Shown here piece after piece: positions 24,246 through 33,015 of a stretch of 64,000 bases of DNA (position 1 is the first letter of the stretch; the number at the start of each line of letters is the position of its first letter). The notes under the pieces were generated by a model. The model searched no databases. It was not told where the DNA came from and saw only the letters and a program-made list of their open reading frames with translations. A program made the position numbers and the translations under genes. The stretch spans positions 1-64,000 of the forward strand of contig JAEXRL010000018.1 in NCBI GenBank assembly GCA_023440825.1. The letters run 5' to 3'. The DNA comes from Pseudomonadota bacterium (GTDB lineage Bacteria; Pseudomonadota; Gammaproteobacteria; Burkholderiales; Burkholderiaceae_B).

Positions 24246-25352
24246 TTAGAACTCGACGATAGAACGTATGGATTCGCCCCGGTTCATCAGGTCAAAGCCT
24301 TCGTTAATACGCTCAAGGGGCAGATGATGGGTGATCAGGTCGTCAATGTTGATCTTGCCTTCCATGTACCAGTCCACGATTTTTGGTACGTCGGTACGGC
24401 CACGGGCACCACCAAAAGCAGAGCCTTTCCAGACACGGCCCGTTACCAGTTGGAACGGACGAGTGGCGATTTCGGCACCGGCCTCAGCAACCCCAATAAT
24501 AATAGACTGTCCCCAGCCACGGTGACAGCATTCTAGCGCCTGACGCATCACCTTAGTGTTACCCACACACTCGAAGCTGTAGTCCGCACCTCCGTCAGTG
24601 AGCTGAATAATATGGTCAACCACATTTTCCACCTCATTAGGGTTCACAAAATGCGTCATACCGAACTTACGAGCCATAGCTTCGCGTTCTGGGTTAAGGT
24701 CCACGCCGATGATCTTATCGGCTCCTACCATCTTGGCACCCTGGATAACGTTCAGTCCGATACCACCTAGGCCAAACACCACGACATTGGCACCTGCCTC
24801 GACATTGGCGGTGAACAAGACGGCACCTAGGCCAGTGGTGACACCACAACCGATATAACACACCTTATCGAAGGGGGCGTCGTTGCGAATTTTAGCCAAG
24901 GCAATTTCGGGTACCACAATGTGATTTGAGAACGTAGAGGTGCCCATATAGTGATGCACAGGCTTACCCCCCACGGTAAAGCGCGAGGTACCATCCGGCA
25001 TTAATCCTTTACCTTGTGTGGCGCGAATGGCGGTACACAGGTTCGTTTTTTGCGATAAACAGGATTTGCACTGGCGGCACTCGGGTGTGTAAAGGGGAAT
25101 AACGTGATCGCCTGGGCGCAGGCTGCTGACGCCTGGGCCGGTTTCCAAAACGACGCCCGCCCCTTCGTGCCCTAAAATCGCCGGGAACAGGCCTTCGGGA
25201 TCGGCTCCAGACAAGGTGTAATAATCGGTGTGGCAGATACCAGTGGCTTTAATCTCTACTAACACTTCGCCCTGTTTGGGACCGGCCAGTACTACATCCT
25301 CGACGGTTAAGGGTTCCCCAGCTTTCCAAGCGACAGCTGCACGTGTTTTCAT
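24246..25352 (-). CDS. frmA: S-(hydroxymethyl)glutathione dehydrogenase (class III alcohol dehydrogenase)
   Basis: 368 aa, zinc MDR family. It oxidises S-hydroxymethylglutathione, formed spontaneously from formaldehyde, to S-formylglutathione with NAD+. Catalytic zinc residues occur in GICHTDYYTLSG and the GHEGAGVV segment, the structural zinc loop in CRQCKSCLSQKTNLC, and the Rossmann motif in GLGGIGLNVIQGAK. The ribosome site is AGGAAATA before ATG. No frmR repressor gene is next to it. Confidence 0.97.
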   Translation of the reverse strand: MKTRAAVAWKAGEPLTVEDVVLAGPKQGEVLVEIKATGICHTDYYTLSGADPEGLFPAILGHEGAGVVLETGPGVSSLRPGDHVIPLYTPECRQCKSCLSQKTNLCTAIRATQGKGLMPDGTSRFTVGGKPVHHYMGTSTFSNHIVVPEIALAKIRNDAPFDKVCYIGCGVTTGLGAVLFTANVEAGANVVVFGLGGIGLNVIQGAKMVGADKIIGVDLNPEREAMARKFGMTHFVNPNEVENVVDHIIQLTDGGADYSFECVGNTKVMRQALECCHRGWGQSIIIGVAEAGAEIATRPFQLVTGRVWKGSAFGGARGRTDVPKIVDWYMEGKINIDDLITHHLPLERINEGFDLMNRGESIRSIVEF

Positions 25353-25464
25353 TATTTCCTCCTGGTATGTATAGAGCGGCTAAAGAACAGATCATATAAG
25401 TCTATAGCATTTTAATCCATATGAAAAAAATCGCATGTATGCCTACATATATGGTCGGTCTGGA

Positions 25465-26694
25465 CTAATACATGGAGGATTTTCCGGTTAACCACACACC
25501 CACACGAAGTAGGGTGTAGGCCAGCTTGTCAAGCGCATGACCCAGCCAGCTACGTTGCATCCAAGTATGGTTATGAACCCTGTGTGCATGGCTGTGCAGT
25601 TCTTGCTCTAGGGATTGGCGCAGTTGAGCAGTGAACTGGGCGTCTGCAATGAGCATATTGGCTTCACGCGCCAGTAACAAGCTAAAGGGGTCAAGGTTAG
25701 AGGAACCCAGCATGGCATAGTCGTCAATGGCGGCGACTTTGGCGTGCAGATAGCTGGCCTGATACTCGTACAGCTCAAGACCGTGATCCAGTAACTCTTG
25801 ATACAGTGCGCAGCAAGCGCGATATTGCCAAAAGTACTCGGCATGCCCTTGTAATAGCAAGCGTACTTGTACACCACGCCGAGCGGTTTGTTTCAAGGCC
25901 TTGCGTAGACGGCGACCAGGGAAAAAGTAGGCGTTAGCGATGATGACATCGTGTTGAGCGTGTTGCAGCAAGTGTAAATACGCGCGTTCAATATTACGAC
26001 GGTGGCGTACATTGTCTCGTAGCACCAAGCTGGCTTGTGAACCGCTGCGTACGGGGTGCTTTCTGGCAGCTAAGCGCTCTTGTCGATAGCGTAGCCAGCG
26101 TTGCAGGCGTTGACTAAACCCTTCCCAGTCAGAGCGTCGTCGCCATGCCATGCGCAGCCACAGGGCATGCTGGGCGCGTTCCATGTCCGCCACGATCGGG
26201 CCAGTGCAGCGCAAGGCGTAGTCAAAGCGAGGACTGGGTGCGCCATGCTGATTTGGTACGTCTTGAAAGTCATCCAGAATGTTGATGCCACCAATAAAAC
26301 CAATCTGCCCATCGATGACTGCCATTTTTCTATGCAGGCGGCGTAGACGGCGTAAGCTGATCCAAGGGTCATGCCATCGGCGTGGCGGCGGCCGGTAGAT
26401 CCGTAATCTGGCCGGCAAGTGCTGAAAACGCTCGTGTAGTGCCTGCAGGTCTTGTTGGCTTCCAAACCCATCGATGACCACCCGCACGCGTACACCGCGC
26501 AGGCAGGCTTGCTCTATGTGGTGCAATACGCTTTCACCGGTTTTATCCAGACTAAAAATATAACTTTCCAGATGCACGCTGCTCTTGGCCTGTTCGATGG
26601 CGGCACACAGGGCGGGGAAAAATTGTTCGCCATTGTGCAGCAATTCCATCTGATTGCCTGTACTCCAGGAAAGACGATGGAAAAAGTCAGGCAT
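25465..26694 (-). CDS. clsB: Cardiolipin synthase, ClsB type
   Basis: 409 aa from the ATG at 26692-26694 (AGGGGG upstream; a GTG three codons earlier is possible). Two phospholipase D HKD motifs are visible: HRKMAVIDGQIGFIGG and HAKVAAIDDYAMLGSSN. The protein would condense phospholipids to cardiolipin at the inner membrane. There are no N-terminal membrane helices, as in ClsB and unlike ClsA. The upstream exonuclease-family gene is the same partner found as ybhP next to clsB in E. coli. Confidence 0.88.
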   Translation of the reverse strand: MPDFFHRLSWSTGNQMELLHNGEQFFPALCAAIEQAKSSVHLESYIFSLDKTGESVLHHIEQACLRGVRVRVVIDGFGSQQDLQALHERFQHLPARLRIYRPPPRRWHDPWISLRRLRRLHRKMAVIDGQIGFIGGINILDDFQDVPNQHGAPSPRFDYALRCTGPIVADMERAQHALWLRMAWRRRSDWEGFSQRLQRWLRYRQERLAARKHPVRSGSQASLVLRDNVRHRRNIERAYLHLLQHAQHDVIIANAYFFPGRRLRKALKQTARRGVQVRLLLQGHAEYFWQYRACCALYQELLDHGLELYEYQASYLHAKVAAIDDYAMLGSSNLDPFSLLLAREANMLIADAQFTAQLRQSLEQELHSHAHRVHNHTWMQRSWLGHALDKLAYTLLRVGVWLTGKSSMY

Positions 26695-26721
26695 CGGGTG
26701 CACCCCCTGTGGTGTGTGCGT

Positions 26722-27576
26722 TTAAGGCAGTTCGAGTTCAGTCAGTATGGGTGAGTGATCGGATAACTGCTTCCACGGGTTACCCTGTAACACTTTAGCA
26801 TTGCGCACTGCGAAGCCGCGTTGATAAATACGGTCTAGGCGCAGCCAGGGAAAAATCGAAGGAAATGTACGTGGAGGTGGTGTCATGCGTGCGGCACCAT
26901 TAGCACCTAGCTCAATCGCGCTGGCAGCCTCGCCAGGCAATGCAGGCGTACGGCTGGCTTTTAACCAATTAAGTGGTGCACGCAAGCGAAAGCGCTTGTC
27001 GCTTGGCCCTTGGGGGGAAAACGAAAAAACTTCGTACAGCCCCAATTGCTCTACGAATATGGGCGCTAAACGATTATCCCAATCGTTAAAGTCGCCAGCG
27101 ATCAGCAAGGGCTCATTGTCGGGTACGATGCGCTTGATGCGATCAAGCAGTGCCTGAGTTTGTCGCGTGCGCCCACCCTTGAAGAGCCCCAGGTGCACGA
27201 CAATGCAATGCACGGGACGACCATCCATGTCGATGACAGCATGGAGCAGGCCACGCTGCTCCAGCCTATGGTCGGAGATATCCTGGTTTTCGTATTGCAG
27301 GATAGGAAAGCGCGAGAGCAGGGCATTGCCGTGGTCGGTGTATTGACGCACGGCATTGCAGCCATAGGCGGTGTTCATACGCAATGCTGCAGCAAGCGAC
27401 TCGTGCTGGGCATCCAGGTTGCCGTATAGATCGTTACGGCCCTGGACTTCTTGTAAAAACAGCAGGTCTGGGGCCAGACCATACAGACCCAGGCGTAAGT
27501 CAGCCAGAGAATCGCGTCCTCCGCTTGCTGACTTACCTTTGTGTATGTTGTAGCTGACAACCCGAATGATTGACAC
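26722..27576 (-). CDS. Endonuclease/exonuclease/phosphatase family protein (YbhP-like)
   Basis: 284 aa starting at GTG (27574-27576) after GGAGGACTG. Motifs of the metal-dependent EEP fold are in order: SYNIHKGK near the N-terminus, LQEVQG, GDFNDWD and the final SDHSPILTE. The substrate could be a nucleic acid, a phosphoinositide-like or other phosphodiester; the steady pairing with clsB favours a lipid-linked role. Start lies 18 bp after the aspS stop, on the same strand. Confidence 0.82.
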   Translation of the reverse strand: MSIIRVVSYNIHKGKSASGGRDSLADLRLGLYGLAPDLLFLQEVQGRNDLYGNLDAQHESLAAALRMNTAYGCNAVRQYTDHGNALLSRFPILQYENQDISDHRLEQRGLLHAVIDMDGRPVHCIVVHLGLFKGGRTRQTQALLDRIKRIVPDNEPLLIAGDFNDWDNRLAPIFVEQLGLYEVFSFSPQGPSDKRFRLRAPLNWLKASRTPALPGEAASAIELGANGAARMTPPPRTFPSIFPWLRLDRIYQRGFAVRNAKVLQGNPWKQLSDHSPILTELELP

Positions 27577-27594
27577 CAGTCCTCCTGTGTTACG

Positions 27595-29385
27595 TTACTT
27601 AGGCTCTACCGCCCGCAGTCGTATATGCAATTCACGCAGTTGCTTTTCGTCTACGGCAGAAGGGGCCTGGGTTAACAGACACTGTGCACGCTGTGTTTTG
27701 GGGAAAGCGATAACGTCGCGGATAGAATCTGCACCCGCCATAAGCGTTACCAAACGATCCAGACCAAAAGCCAATCCGCCGTGCGGTGGCGCGCCATATT
27801 GCAAGGCATCGAGCAAGAAGCCGAACTTCAGGCGTGCCTCGTCGGCATCAATATTCAGGGCGCGGAACACGGTACTTTGAATGTCGGCGCGGTGAATACG
27901 TACAGAGCCGCCACCGATTTCCCAGCCGTTAAGCACCAAATCGTAGGCTTTCGCCAAGGCTTTGCCTGGATCTGACTCGAGCAGTTCCTCGTGGCCATCT
28001 TTGGGGCTGGTAAAGGGGTGGTGCGCAGCAGTGTAACGACCTTCTTCGGCATCGTATTCAAACATGGGGAAGTCGACAACCCACAGCGGCTTCCAGCCAG
28101 AGTCGAGCAAACCATGTGTGCGACCAAATTCGCTATGGCCAATTTTGATACGTAGTGCACCAATGGCGTCGTTAACCACGGAGGTTTTGTCGGCACCAAA
28201 GAAGATCAGGTCGCCATTCTGGGCGCCTGTGCGTTCGAGCAGTTTTTGCAGCGCGTCGGTGTGGATGTTTTTGACTATAGGTGACTGCAAGCCTGCAGGC
28301 ACATCGGCCACATCGTTAACTTTGATGTAGGCCAAGCCCTTGGCACCGTAGATGCCTACAAACTTGGTGTAGGCATCGATATCGCCGCGTGATAGCTCTC
28401 CACCACCGGGCACACGTAGGGCCACTACACGAGAGGCGGGGTCATTGGCAGGGGTCGAGAACACTTTGAAATCCACGTCGCGCATCAGGTCAGCAACATC
28501 GGTGAATTCCAGCTTTACACGCAGGTCTGGCTTATCCGAGCCAAAGCAGCGCATGGCCTCGTGCCAGCTCATGGTGGGGAAAGGGTCGGGCAAATCAACG
28601 TCTTGCACTTGTTTAAAGATGCGACGCAGCATGGCTTCAAAAATAGCGCGAATTTGCTCTTCATTCAAAAAAGAGGTCTCGCAGTCGATCTGAGTGAACT
28701 CGGGCTGTCGGTCAGCGCGAAGATCTTCGTCGCGGAAACATTTGGTGATTTGATAGTAACGATCAAAGCCTGACACCATCAGCATTTGCTTAAAAAGCTG
28801 GGGCGACTGGGGCAGCGCAAAAAATTCGCCAGCATTGACGCGTGAGGGAACGAGGTAGTCGCGGGCACCCTCAGGCGTGCTTTTGGTGAGCATGGGAGTT
28901 TCGATGTCGATAAATCCGAGCTCATCCAGATATTTGCGCGCCTCCATGGCGACCTTGTAGCGCAGCATCAAATTGTTCTGCATTTGTGGGCGACGCAAAT
29001 CCAGCACGCGGTGAGTCAGGCGCGTGGTTTCAGACAGATTGTCGTCGTCCAACTGAAAAGCGGGTGTAATCGAAGGGTTCAGAATTTCGATTTCATCGCA
29101 GACGATTTCAATTTCGCCCGATTTCAGTTCGGGGTTCGTGGTTCCTTCGGGGCGACTTTGCACGGTACCGCTAATGCGCAGGCAAAACTCATTTCGGATG
29201 CGTTCTGCGATCTCGAAGGCATTCACATTATCGGGATTTACGACAACTTGTGCCAGGCCCGCACGATCACGTAAATCGATGAAAATTACACCTCCGTGAT
29301 CGCGGCGACGATGTACCCAGCCAAACAAAGTGACCGTTTGGCCCAGGTATGCTTTGGAAACCTCGCCGGTATAACACGTACGCAT
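27595..29385 (-). CDS. aspS: Aspartyl-tRNA synthetase, probably non-discriminating
   Basis: 596 aa, bacterial-type class IIb: anticodon-binding OB fold (1-110), catalytic core with motif 2 FRDEDLRADRQPEFTQID, GAD insertion, and motif 3 GLAFGLDRL. The residues that distinguish non-discriminating from Asp-specific enzymes in Pseudomonas work (His31 and Gly83) correspond here to His30 in RRRDHGG and Gly in RPEG, both the non-discriminating state. It would then also charge tRNA-Asn, corrected by GatCAB, which is not in the window. Confidence 0.97.
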   Translation of the reverse strand: MRTCYTGEVSKAYLGQTVTLFGWVHRRRDHGGVIFIDLRDRAGLAQVVVNPDNVNAFEIAERIRNEFCLRISGTVQSRPEGTTNPELKSGEIEIVCDEIEILNPSITPAFQLDDDNLSETTRLTHRVLDLRRPQMQNNLMLRYKVAMEARKYLDELGFIDIETPMLTKSTPEGARDYLVPSRVNAGEFFALPQSPQLFKQMLMVSGFDRYYQITKCFRDEDLRADRQPEFTQIDCETSFLNEEQIRAIFEAMLRRIFKQVQDVDLPDPFPTMSWHEAMRCFGSDKPDLRVKLEFTDVADLMRDVDFKVFSTPANDPASRVVALRVPGGGELSRGDIDAYTKFVGIYGAKGLAYIKVNDVADVPAGLQSPIVKNIHTDALQKLLERTGAQNGDLIFFGADKTSVVNDAIGALRIKIGHSEFGRTHGLLDSGWKPLWVVDFPMFEYDAEEGRYTAAHHPFTSPKDGHEELLESDPGKALAKAYDLVLNGWEIGGGSVRIHRADIQSTVFRALNIDADEARLKFGFLLDALQYGAPPHGGLAFGLDRLVTLMAGADSIRDVIAFPKTQRAQCLLTQAPSAVDEKQLRELHIRLRAVEPK

Positions 29386-29415
29386 CTAGGATGACTCCGA
29401 TATAAAGATAAAAAT

Positions 29416-30057
29416 TTAAATAGGTATAGAGGGAGGGGGCAATGTGTCGTCCGTCAGCGCTTCAGAACGTCCTGGCGGCGCTACCACTCCCATGGAAACA
29501 ATATATTTAAGCGCGGCATCGACGCTAATGTCGAGTTTGCGCACGTCACTACGCGGCATCATCAGAAAAAATCCTGATGTGGGGTTGGGCGTAGTGGGTA
29601 CATAGACACTGATGTAATCGCCTGGCAGTACTTCCGCTACGGCTCCGCTAGGCACACCCGTTAAAAAGGCGATAGTCCAGGAACCGTGGCGTGGGTACTG
29701 TACCAGTACCGCTTCACGAAACGCTTGACCATCGGGTGCAAGCACGGTGTCGCTAACTTGCTTGACTGAATTATAAATGGAACGCACCAGTGGAATGCGC
29801 CCAAGTAAATATTCCCAGCGCTCAAGTAGCGCACGACCCACAAAGTTCGCGGTAAACAGGCCCGTGGCTAAGAGTACACCTAGTACCAGCAGGATACGAA
29901 AGCCAGGGATGCTGATACCAAACAAGGCTTGCGAACTGAGAAACTCGGGCACGATACCGCCCAGGGTATCGATCAACAGCACTAATACCCAAGCAGTAAT
30001 TACCAAGGGAACCCAGATCAGTAAGCCAGTAATCAGGTAGCGCTTAAAGAAACGCAT
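29416..30057 (-). CDS. DUF502 family membrane protein
   Basis: 213 aa with two N-terminal membrane helices (about 8-28 and 50-72) and a soluble domain holding GRIPLVRSIYNSVKQV and the VPTTPNPTSGFFLMMPRSDV segment typical of DUF502. Function unknown. It lies between fmdB and aspS on one strand, an order shared by many betaproteobacteria, so probably co-transcribed. Confidence 0.9.
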   Translation of the reverse strand: MRFFKRYLITGLLIWVPLVITAWVLVLLIDTLGGIVPEFLSSQALFGISIPGFRILLVLGVLLATGLFTANFVGRALLERWEYLLGRIPLVRSIYNSVKQVSDTVLAPDGQAFREAVLVQYPRHGSWTIAFLTGVPSGAVAEVLPGDYISVYVPTTPNPTSGFFLMMPRSDVRKLDISVDAALKYIVSMGVVAPPGRSEALTDDTLPPPSIPI

Positions 30058-30074
30058 AGTGCAAAAATGCCGTA

Positions 30075-30344
30075 TTAAGTGGATGAGCTAGCGGTGCTGG
30101 CGGTGCTACTTGTGCTAGACGTAGTAGTGGAAGAGCCCGAATCAGCGGCTGGTTTCTTACCATTATCGCGAAAATCGGTGACATACCAACCACTGCCTTT
30201 TAACTGAAAGCCAGCAGCCGTGACCTGTTTAACAAAAGTAGGCTGGCCACACTCAGGGCAATCAACCAGTAATGGGTCAGACATTTTCTGCAGCACGTCT
30301 TTTTCGTGTTGACAGGCGCTGCATTTATAAGCGTATATGGGCAC
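30075..30344 (-). CDS. FmdB-type zinc ribbon protein
   Basis: 89 aa from a GTG (30342-30344). Two C-x2-C pairs (CSAC and CPEC) form a small zinc ribbon, followed by the conserved FQLKGSGWYVTDF. The last 25 residues are a low-complexity Ser/Thr tail, likely disordered. FmdB proteins are thought to be regulatory; no target is evident. Confidence 0.88.
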   Translation of the reverse strand: MPIYAYKCSACQHEKDVLQKMSDPLLVDCPECGQPTFVKQVTAAGFQLKGSGWYVTDFRDNGKKPAADSGSSTTTSSTSSTASTASSST

Positions 30345-30483
30345 GACTCGATCCTAAAAAAAGCCGAAACAAATACACAGAAGAACAAACACCCAATGCT
30401 TGCCTTCTTATGGAAACGGCTATTTTAGCGTCATACCGCGTCCATGGGTATCCCATTTACGGCTTGCTTATCCACGGACGCAG

Positions 30484-30517
30484 AAAAATACGGCTGATTA
30501 AGCCGTATTTTGTTTTT
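30484..30517. terminator. Bidirectional terminator between the antiporter gene and fmdB
   Basis: AAAATACGGCT (30485-30495) and AGCCGTATTTT (30501-30511) form an 11-bp stem around a 5-nt loop, with T-runs on both strands. It immediately follows the minus-strand antiporter gene. Confidence 0.85.
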
Positions 30518-31784
30518 ATACAGGTAGTAAAAACATCCCGGCCGCCACCAGCGTAGGGATGGCTGCCGAACCCAGTAACTTCAATGGAGAAATAGCTCCA
30601 TCGGGGAAGTGGGCTTTAAGAATGGAAAAGCCGGCCGGGTTAGGAGCATTGGCAATGACGGTTAGGCCACCACCCGTTACGGCACCGGCTACCAGCATAT
30701 AGCGCCAGGCTTCGCTGGTACCTTCTACGAGTGAGCCCAGATAGGTAAGGGCTGCGTTGTCGGTTACCGCTGTTAGCGCGGTGGAGCCCCAGAACAGGAC
30801 GATAGGCTGTAAGCCGCCAAGCAGATCTTGTAGCCACCACTTTTGCAGGCCGCCCAACACCACCAGACCGGCCAGGAAAAAGCCCACCATCAGGCCTTCA
30901 CGGATTAACAGCGGGTTTTGATATTGCTGATAAGCGTGGGCGTAGCCGATGAACAGCATCAGCAAGGCTAAGAACAAAATGGGGTGATGGGCACCCAAGA
31001 CCACGGCTACCAAGAACGCGACGTGAATAGCGATGACGATGGCGGGCACAGGCTTGCCTTTTGGCGCACCGTCGTCCCCACCCATAGCGGCCATTTCCAT
31101 TAAGGCACTGCGGCACAGCATGGTGACCAATGAGGCGTTGATCAGTACCGCGACAGCAGCACGCCAGCCAAAGTGTGTCGCCATGAACGTGCTGTCCCAG
31201 CCAAACGTACTGGCCACCATCAGCACCGGAGGTGCAGCATAAGCGGTTAACACGCCGCCTATCGAAATGTTGACGAACAAAACACCGATTGTTAAGTATT
31301 TGAAACCTGCGTGCCCTGCGTGACGGAAGTACAGTCTGCGCAGCAGCAGCGCGGCTAATGTCATGGCCGCGGGTTCCGTAATAAAAGAACCTGCCAGCGG
31401 CACAATGGACATGATGACAAAATAGGTGGACACCTGGGTGTGCATGGGCAGAGCACGCGCGAACAGTTCGACCAGACGGTTAACCAGTTCAATAATGGGG
31501 CGGCTTGCCGCCACGACCATAATCGTGAATACGAACGCAGGCTCAGTGAAGTTGCGTGTTTCCAGATACTCAATGGCTTGGTTAAGATCCAGAAACACCG
31601 CCATATACGCGATGAGCACACATGCCCAGACGCCGAACACGGCCTCTACTTCGGCTAACAAGTGCCAAAGGCCTGCGTGAGGACCGTTTTTATTGGCAAG
31701 GCGCGCAAACACCGGTACGGAAAATGTATGAATAATCGCTACAGCGAACATAATGCTCGCTGCTAGCTCCAAAATACTTGGCAT
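30516..31784 (-). CDS. Putative Na+/H+ antiporter (Na_H_antiport_2-type)
   Basis: 422 aa, about eleven membrane helices. Polar residues inside helices (SFITEPAAM, SIGGVLTAYAAPPVL, TAVTDNAALTYLG, IANAPNPAGFSIL) resemble the ion-transporter superfamily; the set fits the family of putative Na+/H+ antiporters. Monocistronic by layout, with its own terminator. Ion specificity is unproven. Confidence 0.8.
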   Translation of the reverse strand: MPSILELAASIMFAVAIIHTFSVPVFARLANKNGPHAGLWHLLAEVEAVFGVWACVLIAYMAVFLDLNQAIEYLETRNFTEPAFVFTIMVVAASRPIIELVNRLVELFARALPMHTQVSTYFVIMSIVPLAGSFITEPAAMTLAALLLRRLYFRHAGHAGFKYLTIGVLFVNISIGGVLTAYAAPPVLMVASTFGWDSTFMATHFGWRAAVAVLINASLVTMLCRSALMEMAAMGGDDGAPKGKPVPAIVIAIHVAFLVAVVLGAHHPILFLALLMLFIGYAHAYQQYQNPLLIREGLMVGFFLAGLVVLGGLQKWWLQDLLGGLQPIVLFWGSTALTAVTDNAALTYLGSLVEGTSEAWRYMLVAGAVTGGGLTVIANAPNPAGFSILKAHFPDGAISPLKLLGSAAIPTLVAAGMFLLPV

Positions 31785-32019
31785 GCTTTTACCCTTTTTA
31801 CTTACTACCCAAGGAGGTTTCTGAAAACCCTGGACACAAAATCAGCCTTGCAAGCATAACGCCAAAACGCGAGAGAATGAAACCCCGTGACGTTCATCGG
31901 GTGTAAAACTGATACGTAAACCTGCTTAACATAAGCTTGGCTTATGCAAGAAAAGGGGCAATGGTATATAAGTTTTAGCAGTGAAGCTATGGTGATAACC
32001 CGTAGAAAGAGTGTTCAGA

Positions 32020-32952
32020 TTATTGAACACCCACGAGTGCAGCAATAACCAGCATGGCACCCACCCACATATTGGCCCTGAATAAGGGCAGGCCTTTTTC
32101 GGGGTGCTGCACATCGAAGTTCAGCATTTGCCAGGCAAAGTGCAAAGCGATCATGCTCATGAGCAGGTAGTAGGCCCACCCCATATTCAGTAGCGCACCG
32201 CCCAGTAACCAGCACGCTATCGTGGCAATGTAAAAGCCGCTAATCCATTGCTTGCCCTGGTGACCAAAACGCAGGGCGGTAGAGTGCAAGCCAAGGCGCA
32301 GGTCATCGGCCTTATCTATATAAGCATAAATAGAGTCGTAACCGACTTGCCACAAAACGGCGCCTAACCACATGAGTATCGCCGCCACAGGAACCAGACC
32401 TTGCGTGTCGGACCACGCCATCAGCATGCCCCAGTTAAAGGCGATGCCCAAGACAATTTGCGGCCAGTACGTAAAGCGCTTGCAAAGGGGATAAATAACG
32501 ACGATGGGCAGTAAAACTAGAGCTAGCCAGCGGCTATAGCTATTGATGGCTAACAGTAATAAGCCACAGACCAGTAGTTGAGCCAATACAAAATAAAGCG
32601 CGTGCGATAAGCGCAGTTGCCCACTTGTTAACGGACGAAAGCGGGTGCGCTCGACTTGATGGTCGATGTCGCGATCGAATATATCGTTAAAACAGCAGCC
32701 TACCCCGCGCATCAGCAAGGCACCCAGTGAAAAAATAAGTAGGCGCCAGAATGTGGGCACACCTTCGGCCGCCTGTATTAGGGCGGCCAGTGTTGGCAAT
32801 AGTGTTAACCACGTACCTACTGGGCGATCAAGGCGAGCCAAACGGGCATAAGGCCCCCAGGAGTCTGGTAGATAACGGGCGACCCAGTCGTCGGCATGCA
32901 TATCCGATAAGTCGGGGCGCGTAGTGGGGGGAAGGGCAGGTGGCTGACTCAT
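32020..32952 (-). CDS. ubiA: 4-hydroxybenzoate polyprenyltransferase
   Basis: 310 aa, UbiA fold with about eight membrane helices. It attaches the polyprenyl chain to 4-hydroxybenzoate in ubiquinone synthesis. Both Asp-rich motifs are visible: NDIFDRDIDHQVERTRFRPL region and DKADDLRLGLHSTA. Ubiquinone feeds the respiratory chain whose oxidase is encoded at 10-19 kb. ubiC is not adjacent. Confidence 0.95.
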   Translation of the reverse strand: MSQPPALPPTTRPDLSDMHADDWVARYLPDSWGPYARLARLDRPVGTWLTLLPTLAALIQAAEGVPTFWRLLIFSLGALLMRGVGCCFNDIFDRDIDHQVERTRFRPLTSGQLRLSHALYFVLAQLLVCGLLLLAINSYSRWLALVLLPIVVIYPLCKRFTYWPQIVLGIAFNWGMLMAWSDTQGLVPVAAILMWLGAVLWQVGYDSIYAYIDKADDLRLGLHSTALRFGHQGKQWISGFYIATIACWLLGGALLNMGWAYYLLMSMIALHFAWQMLNFDVQHPEKGLPLFRANMWVGAMLVIAALVGVQ

Positions 32953-32966
32953 AAGCTACAGCGGTC

Positions 32967-32998
32967 AAAAAAAGCACATGCCCTCGTGGGAGGGCATG
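32967..32998 (-). terminator. Terminator between the aminotransferase gene and ubiA
   Basis: ATGCCCTC (32978-32985) and GAGGGCAT (32990-32997) with a 4-nt loop; on the minus strand GTGC and then seven T residues follow. It ends the aminotransferase transcript before ubiA. Confidence 0.88.
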
Positions 32999-33015
32999 AA
33001 GTAAGTAAAGTTGCT

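Noticed and set aside
31930..31946. CATAAGC-TTG-GCTTATG hairpin downstream of ubiA
   Set aside because: No T-run on either strand and only seven AT-rich pairs; too weak to call a terminator.
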